NCBI GenBank assembly: GCA_009691725.1 | Contig: SIAP01000019.1 | Span: forward strand, 1-39,374 | DNA length: 39,374 nucleotides | Source: Phycisphaerales bacterium | GTDB lineage: Bacteria > Planctomycetota > Phycisphaerae > Phycisphaerales > SM1A02 | Direction of reading: 5' to 3' | Part shown: in pieces, positions 1 through 9,400 of the stretch | How positions within the stretch are numbered: the stretch's first letter is position 1 | Layout of the letters: every line of letters starts with the position of its first letter | Translations under genes and position numbers: made by a program | Notes under the pieces: model-generated | Seen by the model: the letters and a program-made list of their open reading frames with translations, nothing else | Databases searched by the model: none | What the model was told of the DNA's origin: nothing

Positions 1-4
1 GAAA

Positions 5-77
5 TGGAGTGGATGAGGATCGAACTCACAACCTCTTGAATGCGATTCAAGCGCTCTCCCAATTGAGCTACCACCCC
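5..77 (-). tRNA. tRNA-Ala (anticodon CGC)
   Basis: The minus strand folds into a complete cloverleaf of 73 nt without an encoded CCA end. The acceptor stem is GGGGTGG paired with CCACTCC and contains a G3-U70 wobble, the known identity element for alanyl-tRNA synthetase. The anticodon stem is CTTGA/TCAAG around a 7-nt loop with T33 and anticodon CGC, which reads GCG. The T arm holds TTCGATC. It is divergent from mutS. Confidence 0.95.
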
Positions 78-103
78 TGAGTCATTGACCCAGATCGAAA
101 AAA

Positions 104-109
104 AGTATA
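104..109 (-). promoter_or_regulatory. -10-like box (TATACT) upstream of tRNA-Ala
   Basis: TATACT on the minus strand lies 26 nt before the tRNA-Ala 5' end and matches the sigma-70 -10 consensus at five of six positions. No good -35 box sits 16-18 nt upstream. A TTGACC at 120-125 is only 10 nt away, too close to pair with it. The same hexamer precedes two other tRNAs in the window. Confidence 0.35.
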
Positions 110-161
110 ACGAACAATCGGTCAATCGCCCCCGCGCTCGCGCCACCATGATCAGTAGCCT

Positions 162-2885
162 TTGTCGGTGGCGAGCGAGACAACTCCATCACCGACGGAT
201 ACCCAGCAACCACTTCGTGGACCCAACCGCGACACGCCAGCGATGCGGCAATACCAGCAGTTTCGCCGCGAACATCCGGGCTGCATGCTCTTCTTCCGCA
301 TGGGCGACTTCTATGAGATGTTCGACGACGATGCGATTCGCGCCCACAGACTGCTCGGGATCACGCTGACCGAGCGCACCTCGGGTATCCCGATGGCAGG
401 CGTTCCCTTTCACGCCGCCGAGGGATACCTGCGCAGACTCGTTGAACATGGCGAGCGAGTTGCTGTCTGCGAACAGGTGCAAGACCCACGGGAAGCCAAA
501 GGAGTTGTTGAACGAGCAGTGGTGCGCATTGTCACGCCTGGCACGCGTGTCGATGACGCTTTGCTCGAAGCGGGCGCACACAATCTCGTCGCCGCAGTCG
601 CGGTTGTGAACACCAGCGCCGCAATTGCGCTCGTCGAACTCTCCACCGGATCCTTTCGCGTCGTGCCGTGCGATCTGCATTCACTCGCGGACGAACTCGC
701 GCGCGCGGCACCTGCGGAGATCGTGGTGGCAGAGGACGCACCATTTTCAAGCGCGATGCATCTTGGAGAAATTGCCCGCGCCATGCGCGCTGCAGTCACC
801 AACCGACCTCCGTGGTCGATGGGAGCGGAGGAAGCAACGGCAACACTGCGCCGACACTTCGGGGTCGGTACGGTCAGCGCGTGGGGACTCGACGAGGCCT
901 CGCTCTGCGCCGCGGGTGGTGTGCTTGGATACCTCCTCGAAACTCAAGCGGGCCTCGCCGTGGATGGCGCCGCTGGAACTTCTGCGGGAATGCGCTCGCT
1001 GTCGCATCTCGAAGCTCCACACGCCGTCGATCGATCGCACTCGGTCATCTTGGATGCATGGACTCTGCGCGCGCTCGAAATCGAACGCACATCACTGGCA
1101 GGTTCGACCGAGTCATCTCTGGTTGCAACGCTCACGGCGACGCGCACGCCCATGGGACGGCGACTTCTGCGCGACTGGCTCTGTTTTCCCTTGCGCGATG
1201 CTCGTGCGATCGAGGGTCGCTTGGACGCAGTCGGCGCACTCGTGCAAGATCAGGCGCTGCGTGATTCGCTGGCTTCAGTCCTCGCTCGCATTCAAGATGT
1301 CGCACGCATTCACGGCCGCGTTGCGATGCGTCGTGCGACCCCCCGCGATCTAGTCGCGTTGGGTCGATCGCTCATGGCGCTGGGAACCACCACCGAACTG
1401 CTCGAAGGAGTCCCCGCTTTCGCTGACTCGTATGCAACGCTGCAACGTCTTGGCGGTCCTCTCACCGAACTCGGCATGCGCATTGTCCGATCGTGCGTTG
1501 AAGATCCGCCAGCGCATCTGCGCGAAGGAGGACTCTTTCGCGATGGAGTGGATACTGAACTCGACGATGCCAAAGCACTCCAACGCGACGCAGGCGAGTG
1601 GATCGCCAACTATCAGTCGCAGTTGATTCGTGAGAGCGGCATCGACCACTTGCGCACCGGATTCAATCGCGTCTTCGGCTACTACATCGAGGTCTCGCAT
1701 GCACATGCTGCGCGGGTTCCAATCTCCTTCACGCGCAAGCAAACATTGCGCAACGCCGAGCGATACATCACACCGGAACTCAAATCCTTTGAGGACCGAG
1801 TCCTGACCGCGGAAAGCAGGGCATTTGATCGGGAAAAGCAGTTGTTTGAACAACTTCTCGCTGCAGTGTCGCAACACTCAGGTGCGATTGCCTCCTCCGG
1901 AAACCAGATCGCTCAACTCGATTGCATTTCTTCATTTGCGCAGTGTGCGGTGCGACACGGATTCGTTCGCCCTGAGATTACAAACGAACCGCAACTCAAG
2001 ATTGAACAAGGCCGCCATCCCGTCTTGGATCAGGCACTCTGCGGAAAGTTCGTGCCAAACGATTGCGCACTCGGCACGACCGACGCCCACGCAACGCTCG
2101 CACTCGTGACCGGTCCCAACATGGCGGGCAAGTCAACCTTCATCCGACAGAACGCGCTCATTGCGTTGATGGCACTCGCGGGCAGTTTCGTGCCTGCGCG
2201 CCGCGCCGTGATCGGTCTCTGCGACCGCATCTTTGCTCGCATCGGTGCGGGTGATGAGTTGCACACTGGTCGATCAACATTCATGGTGGAGATGACGGAA
2301 ACTGCCAACATCTTGCATTCGGCAACGGATCGAAGCCTCGTCGTGCTCGATGAGATTGGGCGCGGCACGAGCACGCTCGACGGACTCAGTCTTGCGTGGG
2401 CCATCACCGAATGGCTTGCTCAACGACGAACGCGGACGCTCTTTGCAACGCACTATCACGAACTCACGGCACTCGCAGACGATGAGCCCCGCATCTGCAA
2501 CTTGCAGGTTGCTGTGCGTGAATGGAAGGACGAGGTGGTCTTCCTCCACCGCATCGAACCTGGTCGCGCGGATCGGTCATACGGAATTCATGTCGCAAAG
2601 ATGGCTGGTGTTCCGCCACAGGTCGTGAATCGCGCTCGAACAATATTGGAGTCACTCACCGTGCAGACCGCCACGCAGCCGCGTTCGTGCGCTGCGAACG
2701 ATCGGAATCAACCTCTGCTCTTTCCAGCGGATGCGCCAACAGCAGCGACGCAATCTCAACCCCCCGTTGCCGGCACGCCCGAGGATCATCCAGTCCTGCG
2801 CGAACTCGACGCCCTTTCACTTGACACGCTCTCGCCAATGGACGCCTTCGATCGACTGCGAAAGTGGAAATCGATGATCGACTGA
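162..2885 (+). CDS. mutS: DNA mismatch repair protein MutS
   Basis: MutS binds mispaired bases and recruits MutL for post-replicative repair. The 907-residue protein has the mismatch-reading F-x-E motif in GDFYE (F50, E52), then connector, lever and clamp regions. The ATPase core has Walker A GPNMAGKS at about 651-658 and Walker B/signature DEIGRGTS at about 730. The length is typical. The frame opens after a stop at 156-158, so TTG 162 is the first possible start and GTG 168 the next. ATG 243 would remove the conserved stretch before MRQY, so an upstream start is favoured. No Shine-Dalgarno site is visible. The stop codon is the first triplet of a 12-bp tandem repeat. mraY converges from the other strand. 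Confidence 0.97.
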   Translation: MSVASETTPSPTDTQQPLRGPNRDTPAMRQYQQFRREHPGCMLFFRMGDFYEMFDDDAIRAHRLLGITLTERTSGIPMAGVPFHAAEGYLRRLVEHGERVAVCEQVQDPREAKGVVERAVVRIVTPGTRVDDALLEAGAHNLVAAVAVVNTSAAIALVELSTGSFRVVPCDLHSLADELARAAPAEIVVAEDAPFSSAMHLGEIARAMRAAVTNRPPWSMGAEEATATLRRHFGVGTVSAWGLDEASLCAAGGVLGYLLETQAGLAVDGAAGTSAGMRSLSHLEAPHAVDRSHSVILDAWTLRALEIERTSLAGSTESSLVATLTATRTPMGRRLLRDWLCFPLRDARAIEGRLDAVGALVQDQALRDSLASVLARIQDVARIHGRVAMRRATPRDLVALGRSLMALGTTTELLEGVPAFADSYATLQRLGGPLTELGMRIVRSCVEDPPAHLREGGLFRDGVDTELDDAKALQRDAGEWIANYQSQLIRESGIDHLRTGFNRVFGYYIEVSHAHAARVPISFTRKQTLRNAERYITPELKSFEDRVLTAESRAFDREKQLFEQLLAAVSQHSGAIASSGNQIAQLDCISSFAQCAVRHGFVRPEITNEPQLKIEQGRHPVLDQALCGKFVPNDCALGTTDAHATLALVTGPNMAGKSTFIRQNALIALMALAGSFVPARRAVIGLCDRIFARIGAGDELHTGRSTFMVEMTETANILHSATDRSLVVLDEIGRGTSTLDGLSLAWAITEWLAQRRTRTLFATHYHELTALADDEPRICNLQVAVREWKDEVVFLHRIEPGRADRSYGIHVAKMAGVPPQVVNRARTILESLTVQTATQPRSCAANDRNQPLLFPADAPTAATQSQPPVAGTPEDHPVLRELDALSLDTLSPMDAFDRLRKWKSMID

Positions 2886-2954
2886 GTAACCCCATGAGTA
2901 ACCCCATGAGTAACCCCATGAGTAACCCCATGAGTAACCCCATGAGAAACCGCG
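2883..2954. repeat. 12-bp tandem repeat between convergent mutS and mraY
   Basis: TGAGTAACCCCA is present in five perfect copies (2883-2942), followed by one degenerate copy (2943-2954). The first triplet of copy one is the mutS stop codon. On the plus strand each unit carries stops in two of three frames; on the minus strand it is open in all frames. The array fills the gap between the two gene ends. No hairpin or T-run typical of a terminator is seen here. Confidence 0.95.
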
Positions 2955-2963
2955 GCGTCCCTT

Positions 2964-4166
2964 CTATCGCAGCTTGAGGCTGACCAGCGCGATCATGGTG
3001 AGCACCACGGTAATCAGCCAGAAGCGCACGACGATCTGCTGCTCTTTCCATCCCCCAAGGTGAAAGTGATGATGAATCGGCGCGCACCGAAAGACTCTCC
3101 GCCCCTGACCGTACTTCTTGCGAGACCACTTGAAGTACGACGTCTGCACAACGATGCTTCCGAGTTCCAAGAAGAAGATCCCACCAATCAACAGGAGGAG
3201 AATCTCCTGTCGCGCTGCCACCGCGAAAAATCCCAAGAGCGCACCGAGCGCCAGACTTCCGGTGTCGCCCATGAACACACGCGCGGGACTGCAGTTGAAC
3301 CAGAGGAATCCCAAACACGCGCCAGCCATCGCCCCAGCCATCACGACAAGCTCACCCGTGCCAGGCACGCTCGGCACCATCAGAAAATACGCAGCGCGGG
3401 GACTCCCCGAGATCCACAACAGCACCATCATCGCCAGACTCGCAATGATGAGCGTGCCAGTCGCCAGCCCGTCGAGTCCATCCGTCATGTTGACGGCATT
3501 CGATGTCCCGGCGATGGCAAGCATGGCGATGATCGTGAACGCACCGATCCCGAGCACCCACACCCCAGCGGCCACCGCTGGCGGTTGCATCAGCGATTCA
3601 ATTGACGCGGTGGGCAAGTAGGTGCGCTGAAAGGGCAGATTCAACACGTGGGCATCGAGTGATCCGCTTGCGCGATACAAGAAGAACCCGACGAGAAGTC
3701 CAAACCCCACCTGAAAGAGCAGTTTTTCCCATGAAAACAAGCCATCGCGCATCCCCGCAACACGGCGACTCTGGGTGAGTTTCAGCCAATCATCAAAGCC
3801 TCCCACGACGGCGAAGCACAACACCACGATGATCCCCAGATGGAGATATCGATTGTGCAAGACATCCGCGAGCAAGAGCGTGCTGACTAAGAGCGCACCG
3901 CAGATGATGACGCCACCCATCGTCGGCGTCCCCGCTCGGCTCTGCATGAGCTGGTTCAGATTGTCGTTGCCAAACTCTGGCGAGTCTCCGATCTTGCACT
4001 TCGCAAGCCAGCGAATCACTCGCGGACCAAACATCAACACCAACGCGAACGACAAGAGCGCCGCGAAGAGCGCGCGAAACTCCAGTTGATACATCACCAT
4101 GACGAGCCACGAGAGACCTCGATCATCGAGCCAACCCTGCAACGCCTCAGTCAGGTTGTAGAGCAT
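2964..4166 (-). CDS. mraY: Phospho-N-acetylmuramoyl-pentapeptide transferase
   Basis: MraY transfers phospho-MurNAc-pentapeptide from UDP to undecaprenyl phosphate, making lipid I at the cytoplasmic membrane. The 400-residue polytopic protein shows the family's aspartate motif GGFDDWLKL (about 122-130), NMTDGLDGLATG (226-237), FMGDTGSLALG and the histidine motif PIHHHFHLGGWKE near the C terminus. It is somewhat longer than the usual 360 or so residues, with extra sequence around 165-200. ATG 4166 overlaps the murF stop by one base (TGATG), which indicates translational coupling. No murD or ftsW follows. The next gene downstream is convergent mutS. Confidence 0.97.
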   Translation of the reverse strand: MLYNLTEALQGWLDDRGLSWLVMVMYQLEFRALFAALLSFALVLMFGPRVIRWLAKCKIGDSPEFGNDNLNQLMQSRAGTPTMGGVIICGALLVSTLLLADVLHNRYLHLGIIVVLCFAVVGGFDDWLKLTQSRRVAGMRDGLFSWEKLLFQVGFGLLVGFFLYRASGSLDAHVLNLPFQRTYLPTASIESLMQPPAVAAGVWVLGIGAFTIIAMLAIAGTSNAVNMTDGLDGLATGTLIIASLAMMVLLWISGSPRAAYFLMVPSVPGTGELVVMAGAMAGACLGFLWFNCSPARVFMGDTGSLALGALLGFFAVAARQEILLLLIGGIFFLELGSIVVQTSYFKWSRKKYGQGRRVFRCAPIHHHFHLGGWKEQQIVVRFWLITVVLTMIALVSLKLR

Positions 4167-5620
4167 CAGGCGGCCAGTCGTTCTTGAAGCGATGCGAGCA
4201 ATCGCTCGAGTGCAGCACCACGAGAACCCTTCAACAAGATTGCATCGCCCGCGGTGAATTCACTCACCACCACGGATGCGCCCTGAACCGTGAGATCGGC
4301 TACCTCCACCACTTTGCACGCACCGACGGCGCGACACGCGGCAGCGCCATGCGCCGCAAGTGCGCCAACAAAGATGGCCACATCAGGAGGAGATCCACCC
4401 ACCCCACGAGCCACGGCACGACCGATTTCAGCGTGCATTGCAGGCGAATCTGCCCCCAGTTCCAACATGTCTCCCAACACGACGACTCGGCGCTGACCTG
4501 CCGGGACGCGCTCGTTAAATGTCGCGAGTGCCGCCATCACCGCATCGGGATTGGCGTTGTATGCGTCGTTGTAAATCGTCAGGTCACCAATGAGTTGCTT
4601 CACAAATCGCATCTCCGATGGTCGCACGCTGGCGAGCCCAAGCGCGATCTCATCATTTGTCAATCCCCGATCGATGCCGATGGCGATCGCCGCAAGCGCA
4701 TTCATCGCATTGTGTGCTCCATCGAGAGCGAGTTCGACCTGCACCATGCGCCCACATGCCTCCACTTCGACCAACTGCCCGCCATGCGCGTGCGGCGTTC
4801 TGCGACGGAGCCGAACATGATTCATCGGTCCCTCGCCGAAGCGCACCACTCTCACGCCCGTCGAGCGCGACCCATCGAGCGCAGCATCGAGCAGCGCGCT
4901 GTCTCCCCGAACAACCGCGAGTCCTCCACTCGTCAGACTCGACACGAGCGAAAACTTCTCGCGCAGGATGGCATCGATCGATCCAAGTCCCTCCAAGTGT
5001 GCGCGACCAACCATGGTGATCACCGCGATATTCGGTTGCACAAGTGCAGCGAGCGTTGCAATCTCGCCCGGCGCATTCATGCCAATTTCTGCGAGCAAGT
5101 AATCATCTCCGCGTCGTGCGCCACAGAGCGTGATCGGAACGCCGATGTCGTTGTTGAAACTCTTTGGACTTGCGCTGCCTCGAAACCTCGTGGCGAGCGC
5201 ACCTTCGATCAATCGTGTCGTGGTGGTCTTGCCTGCGCTGCCAGTGATCCCGACCACCTGCGTGCCGCACAGACCGGTGCGCCACGCCGCCGCCGCCGAC
5301 TGCAGTGCCTTGCGCGTGTCTTCCACCACCAACACAGCGGCAGATGGTTGTCCACTCAATCGAATGCGACCCCATCTCGATTCTTCCACGACCAGAATCC
5401 GCGCTCCTGCGCGCACCGCGTCGAGCAAGTGATCGTGTGCATCATGTCGATCGCCATGCAAGGCGAAGAAGACACGATCCGAAAGATCGCACCGCGTGTC
5501 GGTCCCAACTCCACGAGTTGGTGTCGAGGAACGCGGCGCAATCGCCCACACCCCATCGACTGCCTTTCGCAATTCATCTGGCGCCATGAACGATCGAACG
5601 ACGGTCTCTTGCGACATCAT
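4166..5620 (-). CDS. murF: UDP-N-acetylmuramoyl-tripeptide--D-Ala-D-Ala ligase
   Basis: MurF adds D-Ala-D-Ala to UDP-MurNAc-tripeptide in the cytoplasm, using ATP. The 484-residue protein has the Mur ligase P-loop ITGSAGKTTTT (GSAGKT at 127-132), the central domain with NAMNALAAIAIG, and the C-terminal domain with the YNDAYNANPDA motif typical of MurF. The start is ATG 5620, with AAGGAG seven nt upstream. It overlaps the murE stop by four bases (ATGA). It sits between murE and mraY, the same order as in the classical dcw cluster. Confidence 0.97.
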   Translation of the reverse strand: MMSQETVVRSFMAPDELRKAVDGVWAIAPRSSTPTRGVGTDTRCDLSDRVFFALHGDRHDAHDHLLDAVRAGARILVVEESRWGRIRLSGQPSAAVLVVEDTRKALQSAAAAWRTGLCGTQVVGITGSAGKTTTTRLIEGALATRFRGSASPKSFNNDIGVPITLCGARRGDDYLLAEIGMNAPGEIATLAALVQPNIAVITMVGRAHLEGLGSIDAILREKFSLVSSLTSGGLAVVRGDSALLDAALDGSRSTGVRVVRFGEGPMNHVRLRRRTPHAHGGQLVEVEACGRMVQVELALDGAHNAMNALAAIAIGIDRGLTNDEIALGLASVRPSEMRFVKQLIGDLTIYNDAYNANPDAVMAALATFNERVPAGQRRVVVLGDMLELGADSPAMHAEIGRAVARGVGGSPPDVAIFVGALAAHGAAACRAVGACKVVEVADLTVQGASVVVSEFTAGDAILLKGSRGAALERLLASLQERLAA

Positions 5621-7155
5621 GATGCAACTCCTTCAGGCTCATTCAGCGGAACCCCTCGCACCTGGCTTGCGCAGGGACTGCCCGACGCGAGTGCAGCGCG
5701 CGCCACCACTCGATCATCAAATGGAAACTTTTCTGTGCCGATGATCTGATAGTCCTCGTGACCCTTGCCCGCGATCAACACGACGTCGCCGCGTCGAGCG
5801 AGCGCGATTGCGCGGCGAATTGCCATCGATCGGTCGCACTCTCGTTCGACGGGCACCGCGCAATGTGCTGGAATCCCGGCGCAAATGTCGTCGATGATCG
5901 CCTGCGGTGACTCGGTGCGCGGATTGTCGCTCGTCACAATGATGTGATCTGCGTAGGCGACGGCCGTCGCTGCCATGCGTGGGCGCTTGCTCTTATCACG
6001 ATCTCCACCGCAACCGAAGACGAGAAGAATCTTGCCATCGCCAACGACTGGTCGAAGCGCCGTGAGCACATTCAGAAGTGCATCGTCCGTGTGTGCATAG
6101 TCAACGAGTACTGCGAATGGACTCGTCGCTGCGGTCACTGGTTCGAGTCGTCCCGGCGGCGAAGGTGCGGTCGAGAGTCCCGCGTGAAGCGCATCGCGCC
6201 CGACTCCAAGCGACCATGCGACGGCGGCGGCCTGCAACGCATTCATCGCGTTGTGCAGACCGACGCACGGAACTTCAACTTCGAACTCTCCCCACGGTCC
6301 ATGCATGTGCATGCGCGTCCATCCAAGGGACTGCCCGACCACGTGAGCAAAGCACTCCGCACGGCGCGACTGGACGCTGCAACGGAGGACACTCGCCTCG
6401 CAATCGCGCACCATCTCCACATGAGCGGGGTCGTCCATGTTGACGACGGCGCAACTCCCAACAGCCATGCGCCGAAAGAGCAGCGCCTTGGCAGCGCCGT
6501 ACTCCTCCATCGACTTGTGATAATCCAAATGGTCGCCGGTGAGATTTGTGAAGACTCCCACCGCGAAGTCGATTCCATCGACGCGCCCCTGATGGAGCGC
6601 ATGGCTCGACACCTCCATCACCGCAGCGCGGCAGTTATTCGCCGCCATCGAGCCCAGAATCGACGCAAGTTCTGTTGCCCCGGGCGTGGTCAACTCAGAG
6701 GGCGTTGAGCGCTTTCCATCATCTGTCAGGACCGTTCCAAGGAGCCCGCACCGATCGCCACCTTGGCGCATCAGGTGTTGCACCAAGAATGCCGTCGTCG
6801 TCTTCCCATTCGTTCCCGTAATCCCGATCATGCGCATCGAGCGTGCGGGGAAGCGGTGGAAGGCATGCGCAAGTGCAGTCGCCGCCTGGGGTGCATTCGT
6901 CGTGGTCACGATTGCGACATCCGTGTGTGACCACGCTTCTGTCGATGCGCTCCCATCGACACAGATTGCAACCGCTCCATTGACGATGGCCTGTGTGATG
7001 AATCTCTCTCCACACTCGCGCGATCCGCTGCGGGCGATGAACAGCGTGCCCGCGCCGACTTTTCGCGAATCGTCCGTCACGGATAGCACCGTGGGATCAG
7101 ACCCGCTCAAGACCGAAACGCCTTCCACATTGGCGATGAGATGCGACAACTTCAT
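5617..7155 (-). CDS. murE: UDP-MurNAc-L-Ala-D-Glu--meso-diaminopimelate ligase
   Basis: MurE adds the third amino acid of the stem peptide. The 512-residue protein has the P-loop GTNGKT (114-119), the central ligase domain and the DNPR motif (410-413). In known enzymes DNPR marks meso-diaminopimelate rather than lysine specificity, so the wall is predicted to be DAP-type. The start is ATG 7155. GGAGGAG lies about 12 nt upstream, with a small GCAG/CTGC hairpin between that could bring it closer. The gene follows queA by 45 nt and overlaps murF by four. The usual upstream partner ftsI is absent. Confidence 0.97.
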   Translation of the reverse strand: MKLSHLIANVEGVSVLSGSDPTVLSVTDDSRKVGAGTLFIARSGSRECGERFITQAIVNGAVAICVDGSASTEAWSHTDVAIVTTTNAPQAATALAHAFHRFPARSMRMIGITGTNGKTTTAFLVQHLMRQGGDRCGLLGTVLTDDGKRSTPSELTTPGATELASILGSMAANNCRAAVMEVSSHALHQGRVDGIDFAVGVFTNLTGDHLDYHKSMEEYGAAKALLFRRMAVGSCAVVNMDDPAHVEMVRDCEASVLRCSVQSRRAECFAHVVGQSLGWTRMHMHGPWGEFEVEVPCVGLHNAMNALQAAAVAWSLGVGRDALHAGLSTAPSPPGRLEPVTAATSPFAVLVDYAHTDDALLNVLTALRPVVGDGKILLVFGCGGDRDKSKRPRMAATAVAYADHIIVTSDNPRTESPQAIIDDICAGIPAHCAVPVERECDRSMAIRRAIALARRGDVVLIAGKGHEDYQIIGTEKFPFDDRVVARAALASGSPCASQVRGVPLNEPEGVAS

Positions 7156-7173
7156 GCAGCGCTCTGCTCCTCC

Positions 7174-7204
7174 ATTATCGGCAATTTTTCCTCGTGCGCT
7201 TCAA
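7174..7204 (-). promoter_or_regulatory. Possible internal promoter before murE
   Basis: On the minus strand, TTGAAG (7204-7199) and GATAAT (7179-7174) are separated by 19 nt. They lie at the queA stop and in the 45-nt gap before murE. This is a moderate sigma-70 match with a long spacer. It could let the murE-murF-mraY part be transcribed independently of def-fmt-queA. Confidence 0.3.
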
Positions 7205-8385
7205 GGGAGGATGAGCATTGCATCACCAAACGAATAGAATCTGTAGCGCTCGCTCGATGCGATGGAATAGAGCTCCTTGAGTTGATCCAGTCCAACGAGT
7301 GCGCCGACGAGCGCGAGGAGCGTCGACTTGGGCAAATGAAAGTTTGTCAGCAGCCGATGGGTCCACTGGAACTTGAATCCCGGAGTGATCAGGATGTTGG
7401 TCACAAAGTCCATCGCAGCCCCGTCTCCCTGCCCCGCCGCGACCATTGCCTGCGCATTGGCGAAGAAATCGGGGGCGAGCGGCATCGGAATGCTCTCCAG
7501 GAGCCGCACCGAAGTCGTTCCCACAACAAGGGATGGCGCATTCTTCCATCCCTCAAGTCGCAGCAGGTTGTGGGCGCTCACCCTGCAGTGTTCGTGATGC
7601 ATCGGATGCTGCGACAGCCACTGAGAATCGACAGGGCGAAAGGTCCCCGTTCCAACTTGCAACTCCACCGCGACCCGCTCAACGCCCGCCGAGTCAATTC
7701 GCGCGAGCAACTCTGGTGTGAAGTGCAGCCCCGCAGTCGGCGCCGCGCAACTTGGCAAGTCCGAAGTGTGGGCGAAAACCGTTTGGTAGTCGACGCGGTC
7801 GTGTGACTCCCCACCCGCCCTCGCGCCACCTTCTCCACGCGCAGCGGCGACCTTTCGAGCGTGCAGGATGTAGGGTGGCAAAGGCGTGTAACCAGATCGC
7901 TCGAACACTGTCGATGGGTTGACCCCCGCTTCAAATGAGACTTCCCAGCATTCGTTTCGGCGAGCGTGCAATGTGATTCGATCAAGCGCGGCACCAGAAT
8001 CCCCCGTGCCGCATCCGGAGACCTGCAGTTCCAACACATCTCCACGGTGAAACTTCTTCGATCCCTTGATCAACGCAATCCAGTGTCCCTCTTGAGCCTT
8101 GCCGAGGAAGAGCCCTTCGGTCTGTCTGCCATCGCTCACACGGCAACCCACAAACCGCAGTGGCGCAACCCGCGTTTCATTCACAACCATCTTGCTGCCG
8201 GACTGCAGATACTCCGCCAAATCAGCCACTTTTCGATGCTCGATCGCCCCCGTCGCGCGGTGGAAGACAAACAGACGGGCGTGATCCCTCGGATGCGCGG
8301 GAGCAGTTGCAATCAGGGCAGGATCCAGCGGATAGTCGAGATCGGCACTCGCGAGATCGCGATCAGACGGAGCCAGTGGAGTCAC
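7201..8385 (-). CDS. queA: S-adenosylmethionine:tRNA ribosyltransferase-isomerase
   Basis: QueA transfers and isomerises the ribosyl moiety of SAM onto 7-aminomethyl-7-deazaguanine in tRNA, giving epoxyqueuosine at the wobble position. The 394-residue protein shows family landmarks in order: the N-terminal LDYPLDPALIA, the NETRV stretch, APTAGLHF in the middle, NFHLPKSTLL and a C-terminal YRFYSFGDAMLI. The start is GTG 8385, with AAGGA six nt upstream. It overlaps the fmt stop by four bases (GTGA). It is the third gene of the def-fmt-queA-murEF-mraY train. Residues about 185-200 form a Gly/Ala/Arg-rich insert that may be a loop. Confidence 0.95.
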   Translation of the reverse strand: MTPLAPSDRDLASADLDYPLDPALIATAPAHPRDHARLFVFHRATGAIEHRKVADLAEYLQSGSKMVVNETRVAPLRFVGCRVSDGRQTEGLFLGKAQEGHWIALIKGSKKFHRGDVLELQVSGCGTGDSGAALDRITLHARRNECWEVSFEAGVNPSTVFERSGYTPLPPYILHARKVAAARGEGGARAGGESHDRVDYQTVFAHTSDLPSCAAPTAGLHFTPELLARIDSAGVERVAVELQVGTGTFRPVDSQWLSQHPMHHEHCRVSAHNLLRLEGWKNAPSLVVGTTSVRLLESIPMPLAPDFFANAQAMVAAGQGDGAAMDFVTNILITPGFKFQWTHRLLTNFHLPKSTLLALVGALVGLDQLKELYSIASSERYRFYSFGDAMLILP

Positions 8386-9368
8386 ACTGAATCCTTGTCA
8401 CGAGTGCGTGGAGCAGAATGAATCCGCAGGACTCCGCGCGAGCCGCGGCCGAGTCGTCGTCCATTGAGGAAGGCGGCGAGCGTCGTAGCGCGACCGCCCG
8501 GTGGCTGAACTTCGAGCAACTCAACCGATCCGATTGCACACGCAACTGCGCCGCCTGGCAAGATCTCTCCAGGAAGCCCGTTGGGTTTCGCCACTTGCTC
8601 ACCCAAATCGAAAACTCGTGCCCGCAGGATCTTGAGCGGATGACCTTCGATCGTCGCATCAACGCCTGGCCATGGACTGAGCCCGTTGATCCGCGACGCA
8701 ACCTCCGCTCCCGTCCGGGCGAAGTCGACCCACGCATCGGCTCGCGAAAGTTTCTTCGCATGTGTTGCCTTCGAATCATCTTGTGTCCGTCCGCACAATC
8801 CCGTGGACGCCCACTGCGCCACCACTCCAAGCAGCGGCTCCACGCCAACGAGCGCGAGCCGATCATGCAGTTCTCCCGCAGTTTCGCCCCTCATCGGCTC
8901 CGCTTCTGCCGTCGCGTAGATGACCCCAGCATCCATGCGATGCGCAACTTCGATCACGCTCACCCCCACGCGTGCATCCCCTGCCATCAACGAGCGTTGG
9001 ATGGGTGCTGCGCCACGCCACGCTGGAAGAAGGGAGCCATGCAAGTTGATCGCAGCAACTCCCTCCAACAATTCGTTCCCGAGCCGCTGGCCGAAAGCGA
9101 TCACCACAAGGAGACGCACCGCATCGCCACGGATGGACTCGCGCACCGTGAACTCGTTGACATTTTCACTTCGGATAAGTCGCAGTCCATTCGTGATTGC
9201 CCACCGACTGACAGGCGTCTCGTGCGATTCTTGCCCGCGCCCAGCCTTCCGATCGGGTTGCGACACGACGCACGCGATGCGGACTCCCAATTCCGCAGAC
9301 CGCACGCGGATTGCCTCGAATGACGGAACCCCAAACTCGCCGCTCCCCAGCAACGCAATCGAATTCAC
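8382..9368 (-). CDS. fmt: Methionyl-tRNA formyltransferase
   Basis: Fmt formylates initiator Met-tRNA using 10-formyltetrahydrofolate. The protein starts with the Rossmann segment SIALLGSGEFGVPSFEAI, contains the catalytic-loop motif INLHGSLLPAWRGAAPIQ with the family's conserved histidine, and has a C-terminal OB-like domain. From GTG 9368 it is 328 residues, a normal length. An alternative GTG at 9395 has GAGGA (inside the def stop region) nine nt upstream and would add nine residues. The def stop lies 32 nt upstream of GTG 9368, and the downstream end overlaps queA by four bases. Pairing with def is the usual arrangement. Confidence 0.94.
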   Translation of the reverse strand: MNSIALLGSGEFGVPSFEAIRVRSAELGVRIACVVSQPDRKAGRGQESHETPVSRWAITNGLRLIRSENVNEFTVRESIRGDAVRLLVVIAFGQRLGNELLEGVAAINLHGSLLPAWRGAAPIQRSLMAGDARVGVSVIEVAHRMDAGVIYATAEAEPMRGETAGELHDRLALVGVEPLLGVVAQWASTGLCGRTQDDSKATHAKKLSRADAWVDFARTGAEVASRINGLSPWPGVDATIEGHPLKILRARVFDLGEQVAKPNGLPGEILPGGAVACAIGSVELLEVQPPGGRATTLAAFLNGRRLGRGSRGVLRIHSAPRTRDKDSV

Positions 9369-9400
9369 TCCCGATGCACGACGACTCGATTCCACCGCCG

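Noticed and set aside
120-125. TTGACC as the -35 box for tRNA-Ala
   Set aside because: Its distance to the TATACT box is 10 nt, too short for a sigma-70 promoter.
2656-3318. Minus-strand frame with repeated MGLL across the 12-bp array
   Set aside because: The MGLL repeat is only the translation of the tandem array. The frame overlaps both mutS and mraY ends and has no other support.
4184-5749. A 521-codon open frame on the plus strand opposite murF and the end of murE
   Set aside because: It is antisense to two certain Mur ligases, rich in Arg, His, Cys and Ser, and lacks any domain. Long antisense frames are expected in GC-rich genes.
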